Below, piece by piece: positions 8,456-16,844 of a stretch of 50,784 nt of DNA. The stretch is taken from the NCBI GenBank assembly GCA_904501945.1, contig CAJGCU010000003.1, positions 1-50,784 of the forward strand, in the 5' to 3' direction. The stretch's first letter is position 1. Each line of letters opens with the position of its first letter. The stretch comes from an uncultured Bacteroidaceae bacterium. Its GTDB lineage: Bacteria > Bacteroidota > Bacteroidia > Bacteroidales > Bacteroidaceae. The translations under genes were made by a program, and so were the position numbers. The notes under the pieces are model-generated. The model was not told where the DNA came from and ran no database searches. It saw only the letters and a program-made list of their open reading frames with translations.

Positions 8456-9313
8456 TTATTTCAGCGTGTCCAGCCATGCGCTCAAGTCTGCCAGCATCTC
8501 TTTGTGGTATTTGAAATTCTTTCGGATGCCCCATCCGTGTCCTCCCGACGGGTAAATGTGCATCGTAGCTTTAATGCCATGCTGCTTCAACGCCAGATAG
8601 TAGTTTACGCTGTTGGGGGATGGAACAACCGTGTCGTCATCGCTCAGCAGCATGATAGCTGGCGGTGTCTGGTTGCTCGCCTGTTTTTCGTTGCTGTAGA
8701 GAGTAACCAATTCTTGGGCAGCGTTTTTGCCTATCAGATTGTGGCGGCTGCCCTGATGAGTGTACTTGTAGTCAAAGGTTACAACGGGGTAGAACAGAAT
8801 CTGGAAAGCAGGGGCTGTCTGCGTATCGCTATGGGTGGAAACGGTCGATGCTAAATGCCCTCCTGCCGATGAGCCCATGATGCCCACCTTCTGAGGGTCG
8901 ATGTTCCATTTCTGGGCATTCTCCCTCACGACTCTCAATGCCTCTTTCGCATCGCTGATGGGCACATCTGGATTGGCATGCGGCATTCTGTATTTCAGTA
9001 CAATGAGTGCAATGCCTCGTTCGTTGAAGAATGATGCCCACTTGTAGCCTTCATGGTCCATTGCCAAGTGGCTGTATCCGCCGCCAGGACAGCACACCAC
9101 AGCTAGACCTGTCGCCTTGTCGGCATCGGGCAGGAACACGCGGATGGATGGCTTGAAGTTCTGTTTCGAGTCATCGTAAGGCTGCGATTGGTCTATACCG
9201 TTGCTGTTGGGCAACCCGTTGGGCCATAGGTCCATGTTGAATGCTTCTTGCTGTGCCGACAGCTTGAGCGTGCTAATGAGAAGGCTTAGCATAAAAAAGA
9301 GGAATTTCTTCAT
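8456..9313 (-). CDS. Secreted alpha/beta-hydrolase, probable acetyl-xylan/carbohydrate esterase
   Basis: The 285-residue protein has a signal peptide ending around LSAQQ (residue 22). It has the alpha/beta-hydrolase oxyanion loop CPGGGY (75-80), the nucleophile elbow GSSAG with Ser149, an acidic residue near DDDTVVP (225-231) and His259 in GGHGWG. The arrangement resembles BD-FAE/acetyl-esterase-type enzymes that deacetylate plant glycans. It is inferred to act in the periplasm, and its substrate is not proven. A divergent ROK kinase gene follows, and arabinan/xylan hydrolases at 22.5 kb and 49.2 kb fit the same lifestyle. Confidence 0.88.
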   Translation of the reverse strand: MKKFLFFMLSLLISTLKLSAQQEAFNMDLWPNGLPNSNGIDQSQPYDDSKQNFKPSIRVFLPDADKATGLAVVCCPGGGYSHLAMDHEGYKWASFFNERGIALIVLKYRMPHANPDVPISDAKEALRVVRENAQKWNIDPQKVGIMGSSAGGHLASTVSTHSDTQTAPAFQILFYPVVTFDYKYTHQGSRHNLIGKNAAQELVTLYSNEKQASNQTPPAIMLLSDDDTVVPSPNSVNYYLALKQHGIKATMHIYPSGGHGWGIRKNFKYHKEMLADLSAWLDTLK

Positions 9314-9346
9314 AATGAAATGCTCTGATTATTAATGTCTGATGTG

Positions 9347-9354
9347 CAAAAATA
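9347..9354 (-). promoter_or_regulatory. -7 box of the esterase gene
   Basis: TATTTTTG on the minus strand matches TAnnTTTG and lies 34 nt upstream of the esterase start codon. No clear -33 TTTG is seen at the usual spacing. Confidence 0.45.
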
Positions 9355-9396
9355 AGTTTTTTATTCGTAAAAACATGATTCTTCGCAAACTTTTCG

Positions 9397-9404
9397 TACT
9401 TTTG
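9397..9404 (+). promoter_or_regulatory. -7 box of the ROK kinase gene
   Basis: TACTTTTG followed by C matches the Bacteroidetes -7 element and lies 59 nt upstream of the start codon. The -33 element is unclear. Confidence 0.5.
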
Positions 9405-9463
9405 CCTTCACTTTTACTAATGTTTCTAAAAATACGGAATGACAAAATAAAATCCAAGCCAAT

Positions 9464-10462
9464 ATGAAGAATCAGCAAAAATATGCGATAGGCATAGACC
9501 TTGGAGGTACCAACACGGTGTTTGGCATTGTAGATGCGCAAGGAACCATAGTTGCTCAGGATAGCATGAAGACGCAAGCATACGAGACTGCTGAAGCCTT
9601 TGTGGAGGCAGGTGTTGCGCGCCTTGTTCTCCTCATTAGCCAGGTGGGCGGTCTGGATGCTATTGCAGGCATGGGCATTGGCGCTCCCAACGCCAACTTT
9701 TATACAGGAGCTATAGAAACTGCTCCTAACATTGCGTGGGCGCATGAGCGGACGGTACCATTGGCAAAAATGTTTTCAGAGCAATTGTCTTCTCTTGATT
9801 CCCAGCGCAAAGAACCTTTCCCCGTTCGTATAACCAATGATGCCAATGCAGCTGCTATGGGCGAGATGGCATACGGAGCAGCTCGAGATATGAAGAATTT
9901 CATTGTCATCACGTTAGGTACAGGCGTCGGCTCGGGTATCGTCATTAACGGACAGCTCGTCTATGGTCATGACGGCTTTGCTGGCGAACTGGGGCACGTC
10001 ACAATGGTGCGTGGCAAAGAGGGGCGTGTTTGCGGATGTGGCCGTACAGGATGCCTAGAAACTTATTGTTCCGCTACGGGCGTGGTACGTACGGCGCGTG
10101 AAGTTTTAGCCCAAACAGACCGTCCTTCGCTGTTGCGTGGCAAACCCGCAGAAGAAATAGAGTCTCTTGACGTCTCCATCGCCGCAGGCAAGGGGGATGA
10201 AGTTGCAAATGAGATATTTCGTTTCACGGGCAAGATGCTGGGTGAGGCTTGCGCCGATTTTACGGTGTTCTCTTCTCCCGAAGCCTTCATCTTCTTCGGC
10301 GGACTCTGCAAGGCTGGCGACCTCATCATGAAACCCATCGAGGAGGCGTATAATCAGCATGTCATGCCCATTTTCCGTGGCAAGGCGAAGTTCCTTGTCA
10401 GCGGGCTGATGGATGCCAATGCGGCAGTGTTGGGTGCTTCGGCTTTGGGATGGAGTGAGTGA
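9464..10462 (+). CDS. ROK-family sugar kinase (glucokinase-like)
   Basis: This cytoplasmic ATP-dependent hexose kinase has 332 residues. The phosphate-binding motif DLGGTNT is at 12-18, and TNDANAA (124-130) contains the catalytic Asp126. The ROK zinc site is complete: GELGH with His178, then Cys190, Cys192 and Cys197 in CGCGRTGC, with Glu199. No DNA-binding domain is present, so it is an enzyme and not a repressor. The family includes glucokinase, fructokinase and N-acetylmannosamine kinase, so the sugar is uncertain. It is monocistronic, with its own -7 box upstream and a terminator downstream. Confidence 0.92.
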   Translation: MKNQQKYAIGIDLGGTNTVFGIVDAQGTIVAQDSMKTQAYETAEAFVEAGVARLVLLISQVGGLDAIAGMGIGAPNANFYTGAIETAPNIAWAHERTVPLAKMFSEQLSSLDSQRKEPFPVRITNDANAAAMGEMAYGAARDMKNFIVITLGTGVGSGIVINGQLVYGHDGFAGELGHVTMVRGKEGRVCGCGRTGCLETYCSATGVVRTAREVLAQTDRPSLLRGKPAEEIESLDVSIAAGKGDEVANEIFRFTGKMLGEACADFTVFSSPEAFIFFGGLCKAGDLIMKPIEEAYNQHVMPIFRGKAKFLVSGLMDANAAVLGASALGWSE

Positions 10463-10478
10463 ACTGTTTGATATTACA

Positions 10479-10514
10479 GCATCCGTCTGCGTCTTCAAGA
10501 TTGCAGGCGGATGC
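10479..10514 (+). terminator. Terminator of the ROK kinase gene
   Basis: GCATCCGTCTGC (10479-10490) pairs with GCAGGCGGATGC (10503-10514) in a 12-bp stem with one wobble. TTTTCT follows shortly after. It lies 17 nt past the stop codon. Confidence 0.7.
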
Positions 10515-10598
10515 CGTGTTTTCTAATCGTTTCAGTTTAAGTGCGATGCAATCCGTCTCTTCTTGCTGAAACCTCAAAATGCTTATAGTTTTCCCAAT

Positions 10599-10662
10599 CG
10601 CACCCCTCGGGTCCGATACACCGTACCCCTCGGGTCTACCATGGCGGACCCGAGGGGTGCGG
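10599..10662. repeat. GC-rich three-hairpin palindromic element, copy B
   Basis: The outer arms CGCACCCCTCGGGTCC and the exact reverse complement form a perfect 16-bp stem. The middle unit is CCGTACCCCTCGGGTC, with loop CTC instead of the GAG of copies A and D. The first linker (GGGTCCGATACACCG) closely matches the other copies. It lies between the convergent ROK and secreted-protein genes. The rest of the 10463-10893 gap holds only two terminators and no credible gene. Confidence 0.85.
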
Positions 10663-10817
10663 TATGTTAAGGCATCGTCTTATGCAGGTGAGGAAGAAAA
10701 TACAGCGACTTCAATTCCCCTCTTTCTAAAAAATGTGGGGCTCATTGAAAGGCGTCACTCTCTGATGAAGTAGAAATGAAATAGGAATGTGATTTCTTTG
10801 AGAGATGAACAAAGAAA

Positions 10818-10851
10818 AAACGCTCTCGCGCATCACTGCGCAAGGGCGTTT
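10818..10851 (-). terminator. Terminator of the sigma/anti-sigma/secreted-protein operon
   Basis: A 14-position inverted repeat (AAACGCTCTCGCGC with GCGCAAGGGCGTTT, one wobble and one mismatch) is followed on the minus strand by TTTTTTC. It lies 43 nt past the stop of the 307-residue secreted protein. Confidence 0.75.
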
Positions 10852-10893
10852 CTGTGTACACGTTTTTGTTTGATCTAATCTTTAATTACTGAT

Positions 10894-11817
10894 TTAAGGA
10901 TGCACGGGATTATCCTCGGCCCAGGCACGGGGAAGCCATGCATGTGAACCGACGTCTCCTTCTGTGCGGATAAGATAGAGGTCGGTGCCTTTGAGTGCTG
11001 CACCTACCATGAGTGGGCGTCTGTTTTTCTGATTCACTCCGATGGCAATTTCTTCGTATGTTCCTAGGAAGTCATTGCTTGTCACTGTGACGCTGTTACT
11101 CAAGGCGTAGCCGCGGATGAAGCGATAGATGCGGTCGTAGTCGGCTGTGGTGCAGTTGGGCACGATATAGCAAGTGCCTGAGCAACGGGGAGTGCAGTTG
11201 CTGGGCTTGGTAAAAGTGAGATAGTTGTAGTTGGTTCTTCTTCCGTCAAAACGGATATCCTTTTTCGTTACGCCAGTGCGGTTGATGTACTCGTTGAGCA
11301 TCTGGTCAACCGCATCAGCCACATCTTGCCTTTGCTCCCAGGGCATGGGCGTGTTGTCGATTCGGGCCCTGTAGTGGAAACGCATCTCTTTGGGGCGTAT
11401 GGCAAGGTTGACATAATCCGTTTGCTCGTAGGTGTCGGTCTTTGGCGTCAGCGCAATGCTATAGCCTTCCATGCCTGCGGAGTCAAGCCTTTCTGTGTAG
11501 GCACGGTAGGCGGGCATGCGGTTGATGCGGTCTATCAGTTTCTTAATGAGCGGACGGTATTCCTCGTATTCTTTCCGTCCTTTGAACTTGTAAACCACCC
11601 ACATCCCGACATGATTGGGCTCCTCGTTGATGAGGTATCGTTTGGGAAAGGTTTTGTCGAGTGTGTTGAAAATCTCAATCATTTCAGGGTTGAGGGTCAG
11701 ATGTTCTCCTTGCATGGCTTGCTTGCCATACCATTCGTTGCGTGACTGGGCGTTCGCCATCAGAAGTGGCAAGGCAAGCAGTGTCAGCAGCAGTGATTGT
11801 TTCAGTAATGTCCTCAT
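10894..11817 (-). CDS. Secreted protein of unknown function, third gene of a sigma-factor operon
   Basis: This 307-residue protein has a clear signal peptide (hydrophobic residues 7-21, cleavage near ANAQS). I do not recognise a family. The mature part is mixed alpha/beta and polar, and contains four Cys in one stretch near residues 206-221 (SNCTPRCSGTCYIVPNC) that could bind metal or form disulfides in the periplasm. It starts 14 nt after the predicted anti-sigma gene and ends before a terminator. It is therefore probably co-expressed with the sigma factor and could be its envelope-stress effector or signal input. That role is inference from context only. Confidence 0.8.
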   Translation of the reverse strand: MRTLLKQSLLLTLLALPLLMANAQSRNEWYGKQAMQGEHLTLNPEMIEIFNTLDKTFPKRYLINEEPNHVGMWVVYKFKGRKEYEEYRPLIKKLIDRINRMPAYRAYTERLDSAGMEGYSIALTPKTDTYEQTDYVNLAIRPKEMRFHYRARIDNTPMPWEQRQDVADAVDQMLNEYINRTGVTKKDIRFDGRRTNYNYLTFTKPSNCTPRCSGTCYIVPNCTTADYDRIYRFIRGYALSNSVTVTSNDFLGTYEEIAIGVNQKNRRPLMVGAALKGTDLYLIRTEGDVGSHAWLPRAWAEDNPVHP

Positions 11818-11831
11818 AAAGCGTTTTTGTG

Positions 11832-12455
11832 TTAGGGTTCATATTGCTTTTTGAAATTGTTCATGTTCTGTATCATCTTTTGCATGGCAAGCAGCGAGGT
11901 GTTGTCTGCAATGCTTGGATGCTCCTCTTTCAGGTTGAGCGTATTGGCGTCTTGAGACTCGTGCTGCTTCCTGAGACTTTCCATGCGTCGCGATGCCTCT
12001 TGCAGTGAAGTTGAGATTTCAGTGGTCTCCGTTGCCTGAAGTTGAGGCTGAGGCTTTTTTCTTATTGCCACTCTTTTCTCAAGCATGTTGCTCGGCGCTT
12101 TGTATGTCGGCTGCGGCTCAGCTTCTTCCTCTTTGACGGTCGGGGTGCTAGGCTTTTGTTGCTGAGTTTTTATAGCGATTTGAGGGTGTTTTTCTTTCTC
12201 TTCATATGTCAGCTGTTGGGTGAGATAGAAAACTCCTGCAATCATTGCGGCTGCACAGCTGGCACGCAGCAGTAGCATGGTTGCTCGCTTGAGCGTTGTT
12301 GGCTCTTTTTTTCCTGGCGGAAGTTGAGGCATTGCTTTTATCTGTTCCATCACTTTGTCCTCAAATCCTTCGGGCAACATGACCTCGGGGCGTCCTTCTT
12401 TACGGCGTAACAGCGCTTCGCGAATAAGGAGGTTGATGTCTTTTCCGTTCTTCAT
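11832..12455 (-). CDS. Single-pass membrane protein, probable anti-sigma factor
   Basis: This 207-residue protein has a cytoplasmic-type N-terminus with the LPEGFEDKVMEQI motif (27-39). Bacteroidetes proteins paired with ECF sigma factors often have this segment. One transmembrane helix follows at about 60-80, then a Pro/Gln/Glu-rich, probably periplasmic tail with coiled-coil character near the end. No zinc-binding HxxxCxxC motif is seen. Its start is 7 nt after the stop of the sigma gene, the usual arrangement for a sigma/anti-sigma pair. The anti-sigma function is inferred from position and topology. Confidence 0.75.
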   Translation of the reverse strand: MKNGKDINLLIREALLRRKEGRPEVMLPEGFEDKVMEQIKAMPQLPPGKKEPTTLKRATMLLLRASCAAAMIAGVFYLTQQLTYEEKEKHPQIAIKTQQQKPSTPTVKEEEAEPQPTYKAPSNMLEKRVAIRKKPQPQLQATETTEISTSLQEASRRMESLRKQHESQDANTLNLKEEHPSIADNTSLLAMQKMIQNMNNFKKQYEP

Positions 12456-12462
12456 TGTTTGT

Positions 12463-13020
12463 CTATTTTTTGTGATGGGTTAATGTCTTTCTTAATCTGT
12501 CTCTGATTCGCCGCAGTCGGCTTGCCAAGATTCCTGCTTCGCTGTCGAGGATATAGGCGATGTCTTTCAATGGCAAATCTTTCTCGTAATAGAGTTGCAG
12601 CAACGTGCGGTCATAGTCGGGCAAGTGGCTGATGGCGTTGTCCAGCAGCTTCATCCTCTCTTCTGTTGCCTCGATTGCCTCTTCGTTTGTGTCCCATTCT
12701 GTCGCAGTTGCGAGGAGACGTTCGTCTTCATCCCAGGAGAACGCGGGAAGCCGTCGCTTTTTTCGCTGCCGCAATGCTTGATGATAGGCAATGTGGTGAA
12801 GCCAGGTGGCGAACGATGCAGTTTTGATGTTGTACTGATGGAGCGAGCGATAAGCACAGACAAAAGCCTCTTGGAGTATGTCTTCGGCTTCTTCCCGGCT
12901 ATGGGCAATGCCCTCGATGAAGGCGAGCAATGTGCCTCCATGCCGCCGCATCAGGTGCCGGAACTCGTCCGTCTCTCCTTTCAATATGCGTTCTACCAGT
13001 GTCTTGTCGTCTGTCTCCAT
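12463..13020 (-). CDS. ECF-type RNA polymerase sigma factor, first gene of a three-gene operon
   Basis: The protein has 185 residues. Sigma region 2 covers about 15-85, with the REEAEDILQEAFVCAY helix and SFATWLHHIAYHQALRQRKKRR. Region 4 covers about 125-182, with LPLKDIAYILDSEAGILASRLRRIRDRLRK as the helix-turn-helix. It differs clearly from the sigma factor at 299-892. It is followed by a membrane protein (7-nt gap) and a secreted protein. This suggests an envelope-responsive regulatory unit that may include its own promoter among its targets. Confidence 0.93.
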   Translation of the reverse strand: METDDKTLVERILKGETDEFRHLMRRHGGTLLAFIEGIAHSREEAEDILQEAFVCAYRSLHQYNIKTASFATWLHHIAYHQALRQRKKRRLPAFSWDEDERLLATATEWDTNEEAIEATEERMKLLDNAISHLPDYDRTLLQLYYEKDLPLKDIAYILDSEAGILASRLRRIRDRLRKTLTHHKK

Positions 13021-13050
13021 TTTGTAGGGTCATCTGCTAACATATAGACA

Positions 13051-13058
13051 CAAAGATA
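13051..13058 (-). promoter_or_regulatory. -7 box of the sigma operon
   Basis: TATCTTTG on the minus strand matches TAnnTTTG and lies 31 nt upstream of the sigma start codon. No -33 TTTG is visible at standard spacing. This would suit either a weak vegetative promoter or an ECF-dependent one. Confidence 0.45.
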
Positions 13059-13147
13059 AGAAATATGTCGCAAGAGCAGCCACTTTCTTATAAGATTCTC
13101 GCTTGTTTGAGGGCAAGAGTTTTCGCTTCGGGGATGGACAAACAAAA

Positions 13148-13179
13148 AAAGCAGGCAGCTCAAGTGAGTTGCCTGCTTT
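13148..13179 (-). terminator. Terminator of glmM
   Basis: A 14-bp stem with one G-T pair (AAAGCAGGCAGCTC with GAGTTGCCTGCTTT) and a 4-nt AAGT loop is followed on the minus strand by a run of T. It lies about 60 nt past the glmM stop. Confidence 0.8.
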
Positions 13180-13236
13180 CTTGTATATGTATAATAGATG
13201 TGTGGGATGGTTCCCTCGTGCCGCAGAAAAAACAGG

Positions 13237-14646
13237 TTAAATGTTCTGCAGCACAACGTCCATGATTTTCTTGCCTATCTCATCTGCAGCCTCCATCGTT
13301 TCTGCTTCAGAATAGACGCGGATGATGGGCTCGGTGTTGGATTTGCGGAGGTGTACCCACTTGTCTGGGAAGTCAATCTTTATGCCGTCGATGTCGTTGA
13401 CTTCGGTGCCAGGCTGCCCTGTGTACATCGCTTTCACTTTCTCAAGGATGGCATCTACATCTGTAGAAGCATCGAGGTCGATACGGTTCTTGGCGATGGC
13501 ATAGCTAGGGTAGGTGGCGCGGAGCTGGCTGACTGTAAGCCCAGGCTTGGTCTCGCGCTCGTGTGCCAGATGGCTGAGGAAGAGGGCGATGCCAACGAGG
13601 GCGTCGCGGCCGTAGTGAGCGGCAGGATAGATAACGCCGCCGTTGCCTTCACCGCCGATGACGGTATTGGTTTCCTTCATCTTGGTCACCACGTTCACCT
13701 CGCCTACGGCAGCTGCGTTGTACTCCATGCCGTATTTGCGGGTTACGTCGCGCAGGGCGCGGGTAGAGGAGAGGTTGCTCACTGTATTGCCTGGAGTGTG
13801 CTTGAGGATGTAGTCTGCCACGGTAACAAGGGTGTACTCTTCGCCATACATGGTTCCATCTTCACAGATGAAGGCGAGACGGTCAACATCGGGGTCGACT
13901 ACGAAACCAACGTCGTTGCCTCCTTTTGCCATCAGCGCCATGATATCGCAAAGGTTCTTTTCGAGTGGTTCTGGATTGTGCTGGAAATCTCCAGTTGGAT
14001 CTGCGTAGAGCGGTGTGACGTCTTCCACACCCAAAGCCTTGAACAGTTTAGGCAGGATGATGCCGCCCACGGAGTTGATGCTGTCGAATGCAACCTTGAA
14101 GCCCTGTTTCTTGATTGCTTCTACATCAACGAGGTCAAGACCGAGCACCATGTCGATGTGCTTCTGGTCGTAAGAATTATCTTCGATGTACTTGCCCATG
14201 TGGTCAACGTCGGCAAAGTCAAAGTCTTCTGCTTCTGCGATTTTCAATACTTCGTTGCCTTCTTCGGCATTGAGGAATTCGCCTTTCTCGTTGAGGAGCT
14301 TGAGGGCGTTCCAGTGACGAGGGTTGTGGCTGGCTGTGATGATGATACCGCCACAGGCTCCTTCCATGGCGACAGCGATTTCTGTTGTAGGCGTAGAGGC
14401 AAGTCCGATGTTGACTACATCGAAGCCCATGCCCATGAGGGTGCCGCATACGACGTTCTTCACCATCTCGCCTGAGATGCGTGCATCTCGTCCCACGACA
14501 ATCTTGTTGCTTTCAACTTTCGTGGTGCGGCGGATGAGTGTGGCATAAGCACTGGTGAACTTCACGATGTCAAGGGGATTGAGCCCCTCTCCTGCACGTC
14601 CGCCGATTGTGCCTCTGATGCCTGAAATTGATTTGATTAAACTCAT
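13237..14646 (-). CDS. glmM: Phosphoglucosamine mutase
   Basis: It converts glucosamine-6-phosphate to glucosamine-1-phosphate for UDP-GlcNAc, peptidoglycan and lipid A synthesis. The 469-residue alpha-D-phosphohexomutase has the phosphoserine loop TASHNP (104-109, Ser106), the metal loop DPDVDR (251-256), the sugar loop GEGNGG (332-337) and a C-terminal RKSNTEPIIR phosphate-binding loop. A phosphomannomutase/phosphoglucomutase activity is the alternative within the superfamily. The DUF4827 gene ends 119 nt upstream, and that spacer contains a direct repeat of GTTCTTTAGTTTT. Confidence 0.92.
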   Translation of the reverse strand: MSLIKSISGIRGTIGGRAGEGLNPLDIVKFTSAYATLIRRTTKVESNKIVVGRDARISGEMVKNVVCGTLMGMGFDVVNIGLASTPTTEIAVAMEGACGGIIITASHNPRHWNALKLLNEKGEFLNAEEGNEVLKIAEAEDFDFADVDHMGKYIEDNSYDQKHIDMVLGLDLVDVEAIKKQGFKVAFDSINSVGGIILPKLFKALGVEDVTPLYADPTGDFQHNPEPLEKNLCDIMALMAKGGNDVGFVVDPDVDRLAFICEDGTMYGEEYTLVTVADYILKHTPGNTVSNLSSTRALRDVTRKYGMEYNAAAVGEVNVVTKMKETNTVIGGEGNGGVIYPAAHYGRDALVGIALFLSHLAHERETKPGLTVSQLRATYPSYAIAKNRIDLDASTDVDAILEKVKAMYTGQPGTEVNDIDGIKIDFPDKWVHLRKSNTEPIIRVYSEAETMEAADEIGKKIMDVVLQNI

Positions 14647-14765
14647 AATATTCTTCGGTTCTTTAGTTTTGAGTTCTTTAGTTTTAATAGTTTATGTTAG
14701 TATAGCTATAAGTCTGCCATTCCGCATGGCTAACTCACAAATATACAAACTCATCAACTCACATT

Positions 14766-15440
14766 TTAATAATTAGGTGGAATCTGGTATGTGATTTCGT
14801 AATAGAATGGGAGCACATAGCCAGAGGCGTTGTTGGTGCCTGATGAGTGAGGGACGATGAGACGCACCTTGGCTTCTTCGCCAGCTACTTTTGTCAGTCG
14901 GATGTAATCCAGAGGTTTAAGCCATCCTTTGGGGACGGTTGAGCCATAGGCTGACTGCATGACACCTTCTGTGAAAGAGGCTGTGTAGCTGCGGCCGTAG
15001 TGGCTGTAGGTGCATAGCATCTTGTCGTTGATACTTGACATGTAGATGTTGCTGTAGGTGGTATCTGCTCCTTCGATGTCGTATTCGAGGAACTTGCAAA
15101 TCAGCGGACGTGTAACGGTCGAGTCTTTTCTGTCTTTGGCCAGTTCTACCATTGTCGGACCGTTGCCTTTGCGTACAATCTGCATGTAGATACCGTCGTC
15201 ATTGAAACGCACGAACTCGTTTTTGGAAAGGTCGGTCGTGCTGTCTTGGGCGTAGAACTGCTCTTCTGAGATAGGCGTAATTTTTCCTACAAAGTCATTG
15301 TCTTCGAGAAACTGCCCAATCGCTTTCTTTTCCTTGTCCTTCTGCTCCGCGTACGTTTCGTCTTCGTTACAACTCGTTGTTGTTAATATGGAAGTGCTCA
15401 CGACGCAAGCCGCAAGCACTGAAAAGAGGATTTTTTTCAT
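14766..15440 (-). CDS. DUF4827 family lipoprotein
   Basis: This 224-residue protein has a lipoprotein signal peptide with lipobox TTSC (Cys24), so it is probably anchored in the outer membrane or facing the periplasm. The mature region resembles the FKBP-like DUF4827 family found next to glmM in Bacteroidales. Its features include the segment YVLPFYYEITYQIPPNY at the C-terminus. Catalytic peptidyl-prolyl isomerase activity is not established. It follows the flotillin gene by 9 nt, so it is probably in the same operon as the NfeD-like and flotillin genes. Confidence 0.82.
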   Translation of the reverse strand: MKKILFSVLAACVVSTSILTTTSCNEDETYAEQKDKEKKAIGQFLEDNDFVGKITPISEEQFYAQDSTTDLSKNEFVRFNDDGIYMQIVRKGNGPTMVELAKDRKDSTVTRPLICKFLEYDIEGADTTYSNIYMSSINDKMLCTYSHYGRSYTASFTEGVMQSAYGSTVPKGWLKPLDYIRLTKVAGEEAKVRLIVPHSSGTNNASGYVLPFYYEITYQIPPNY

Positions 15441-15449
15441 TGTGTATTT

Positions 15450-16832
15450 TTATTCTTGAATGTCTTCACTTGATTCTGACTCAATGTCTGTTGGCTGGCT
15501 GCTTTCTTTTTTCTTTGCCAGATATTCGGGCAGTGCAAGTCCAGCCTGATCAAAGAGTTCGTGGAGTGGGGGAACGCTTTTCATCAATCCGCTGAGAAAG
15601 TTAGCTGTGCTGCCTTTACCATCTGCTGAATTTCCAGAATCCCAAACTGTAACATGGTCGATGTTGATGCCCTTAACTGCTTCAACTTGTGTCTTGACAA
15701 GTTCAGGCAGTTTCTCCAGCAGCAGGAGCATGTATGCCTTGTTGGCATCGCCGCCAGCTGCTTGTACCATTTTGTCGTAACCTTGTGCCTGACGTGAAAG
15801 AATCTCAAAAAGACCGCGTGCTTCTGCTTCCATCTTGGCATAAGCAGCATCTGCTTCACCCTTGGCATTTACACGAATCTTTTCTGCTTCTGCTTCAGCC
15901 TCAATAATTTTGCGCTTCTTCTCGATTTCCTGGCTCACGAGTACGTTGGCACTCTGTGTGGCACGTTCGCGGTCAGCACGAGCCTCTTCTGCTTTCTGTT
16001 CTGCAGAGTAAGCTTCTTCCAGGGCCTTTGCTGCTGCAACCTTTTCTGCTGCAATAGCTTTGCGCTGTGCTTCCGCCTCGCGTTCACGGCGCTCGGCGTC
16101 TGAATTGGCAATCTGCACCTTGGCTTCGTTTTCACCCTGTACGGCTTGTGCATTGGCTTCGGCTGTACGAATACGGGTTTCTCGGTTGGCTTCAGCCTTA
16201 CCGATTTCTCCAAACTTTTCCTGTTCTGCCACACGAACCTTTGCTTCGTTGATGGCTTTTGCAGCAGCTTCTTGTCCGAGGGCTTCGATGTATCCGCTCT
16301 CATCGTTGATGTCGGTTACATTCACGTTGATGAGGCGCAGGCCTATTTTCTTCAGCTCTACTTCAACATTGATGGAGATGGCGTCGAGGAATCGGTCGCG
16401 GTCGCTGTTCAGCTCTTCAATGCTCATGGTGGCAATGACGAGACGCAGTTGTCCAAAAAGAATGTCTCGCGCCAGTTCCTGAATCTGTCCTGCAGAGAGT
16501 CCCAGCAATCGTTCTGCCGCAGCCGTCATGCTTTCGGGTTCTGTGGAGATGCCGACTGTGAATCGGCAAGGCACGTCTACACGTATGTTTTGCTTAGAGA
16601 GCGCATTGGTCAGATTGGCGTCAATGCTGATTGGTGTCAGGCTCAGATAGGCATAATCTTGAATGATAGGCCAAACGAATGTACCGCCGCCATGCACGCA
16701 TTTAGCGGAGCCTTTGTTGCCTGTGGTGCCATACACTACCAGAATCTTGTCGGATGGACATCTTCTGTAACGATTGATAATAGAGATTAAGAGCACGATG
16801 GCTACAACCACCGCTACGATGATGAGATACAT
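15450..16832 (-). CDS. Flotillin-family membrane scaffold protein
   Basis: This 460-residue protein has an N-terminal membrane segment (about 2-19), an SPFH/PHB domain at about 30-190 and a long Ala/Glu-rich coiled coil at about 190-360 (repeats such as AEANRETRIRTAEANAQ). A C-terminal region contains GLFEILSRQAQGYDKMVQAAGG. Flotillins organise ordered membrane microdomains. It is 12 nt downstream of the NfeD-like gene. Such pairs, like E. coli YqiJ/YqiK, are a known arrangement, which supports both assignments. Confidence 0.93.
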   Translation of the reverse strand: MYLIIVAVVVAIVLLISIINRYRRCPSDKILVVYGTTGNKGSAKCVHGGGTFVWPIIQDYAYLSLTPISIDANLTNALSKQNIRVDVPCRFTVGISTEPESMTAAAERLLGLSAGQIQELARDILFGQLRLVIATMSIEELNSDRDRFLDAISINVEVELKKIGLRLINVNVTDINDESGYIEALGQEAAAKAINEAKVRVAEQEKFGEIGKAEANRETRIRTAEANAQAVQGENEAKVQIANSDAERREREAEAQRKAIAAEKVAAAKALEEAYSAEQKAEEARADRERATQSANVLVSQEIEKKRKIIEAEAEAEKIRVNAKGEADAAYAKMEAEARGLFEILSRQAQGYDKMVQAAGGDANKAYMLLLLEKLPELVKTQVEAVKGINIDHVTVWDSGNSADGKGSTANFLSGLMKSVPPLHELFDQAGLALPEYLAKKKESSQPTDIESESSEDIQE

Positions 16833-16844
16833 AATCTATTATTT

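Noticed and set aside
10579..10773. 64-residue ORF across palindromic element copy B
   Set aside because: It runs through the hairpins of the repeat, and the translation is just the repeat read in frame.
13198..14475. 425-residue plus-strand ORF opposite glmM
   Set aside because: It is fully antisense to a clear glmM with all active-site motifs. Its composition (many Cys/Val/His) and the absence of a recognisable family mark it as a codon-bias shadow.
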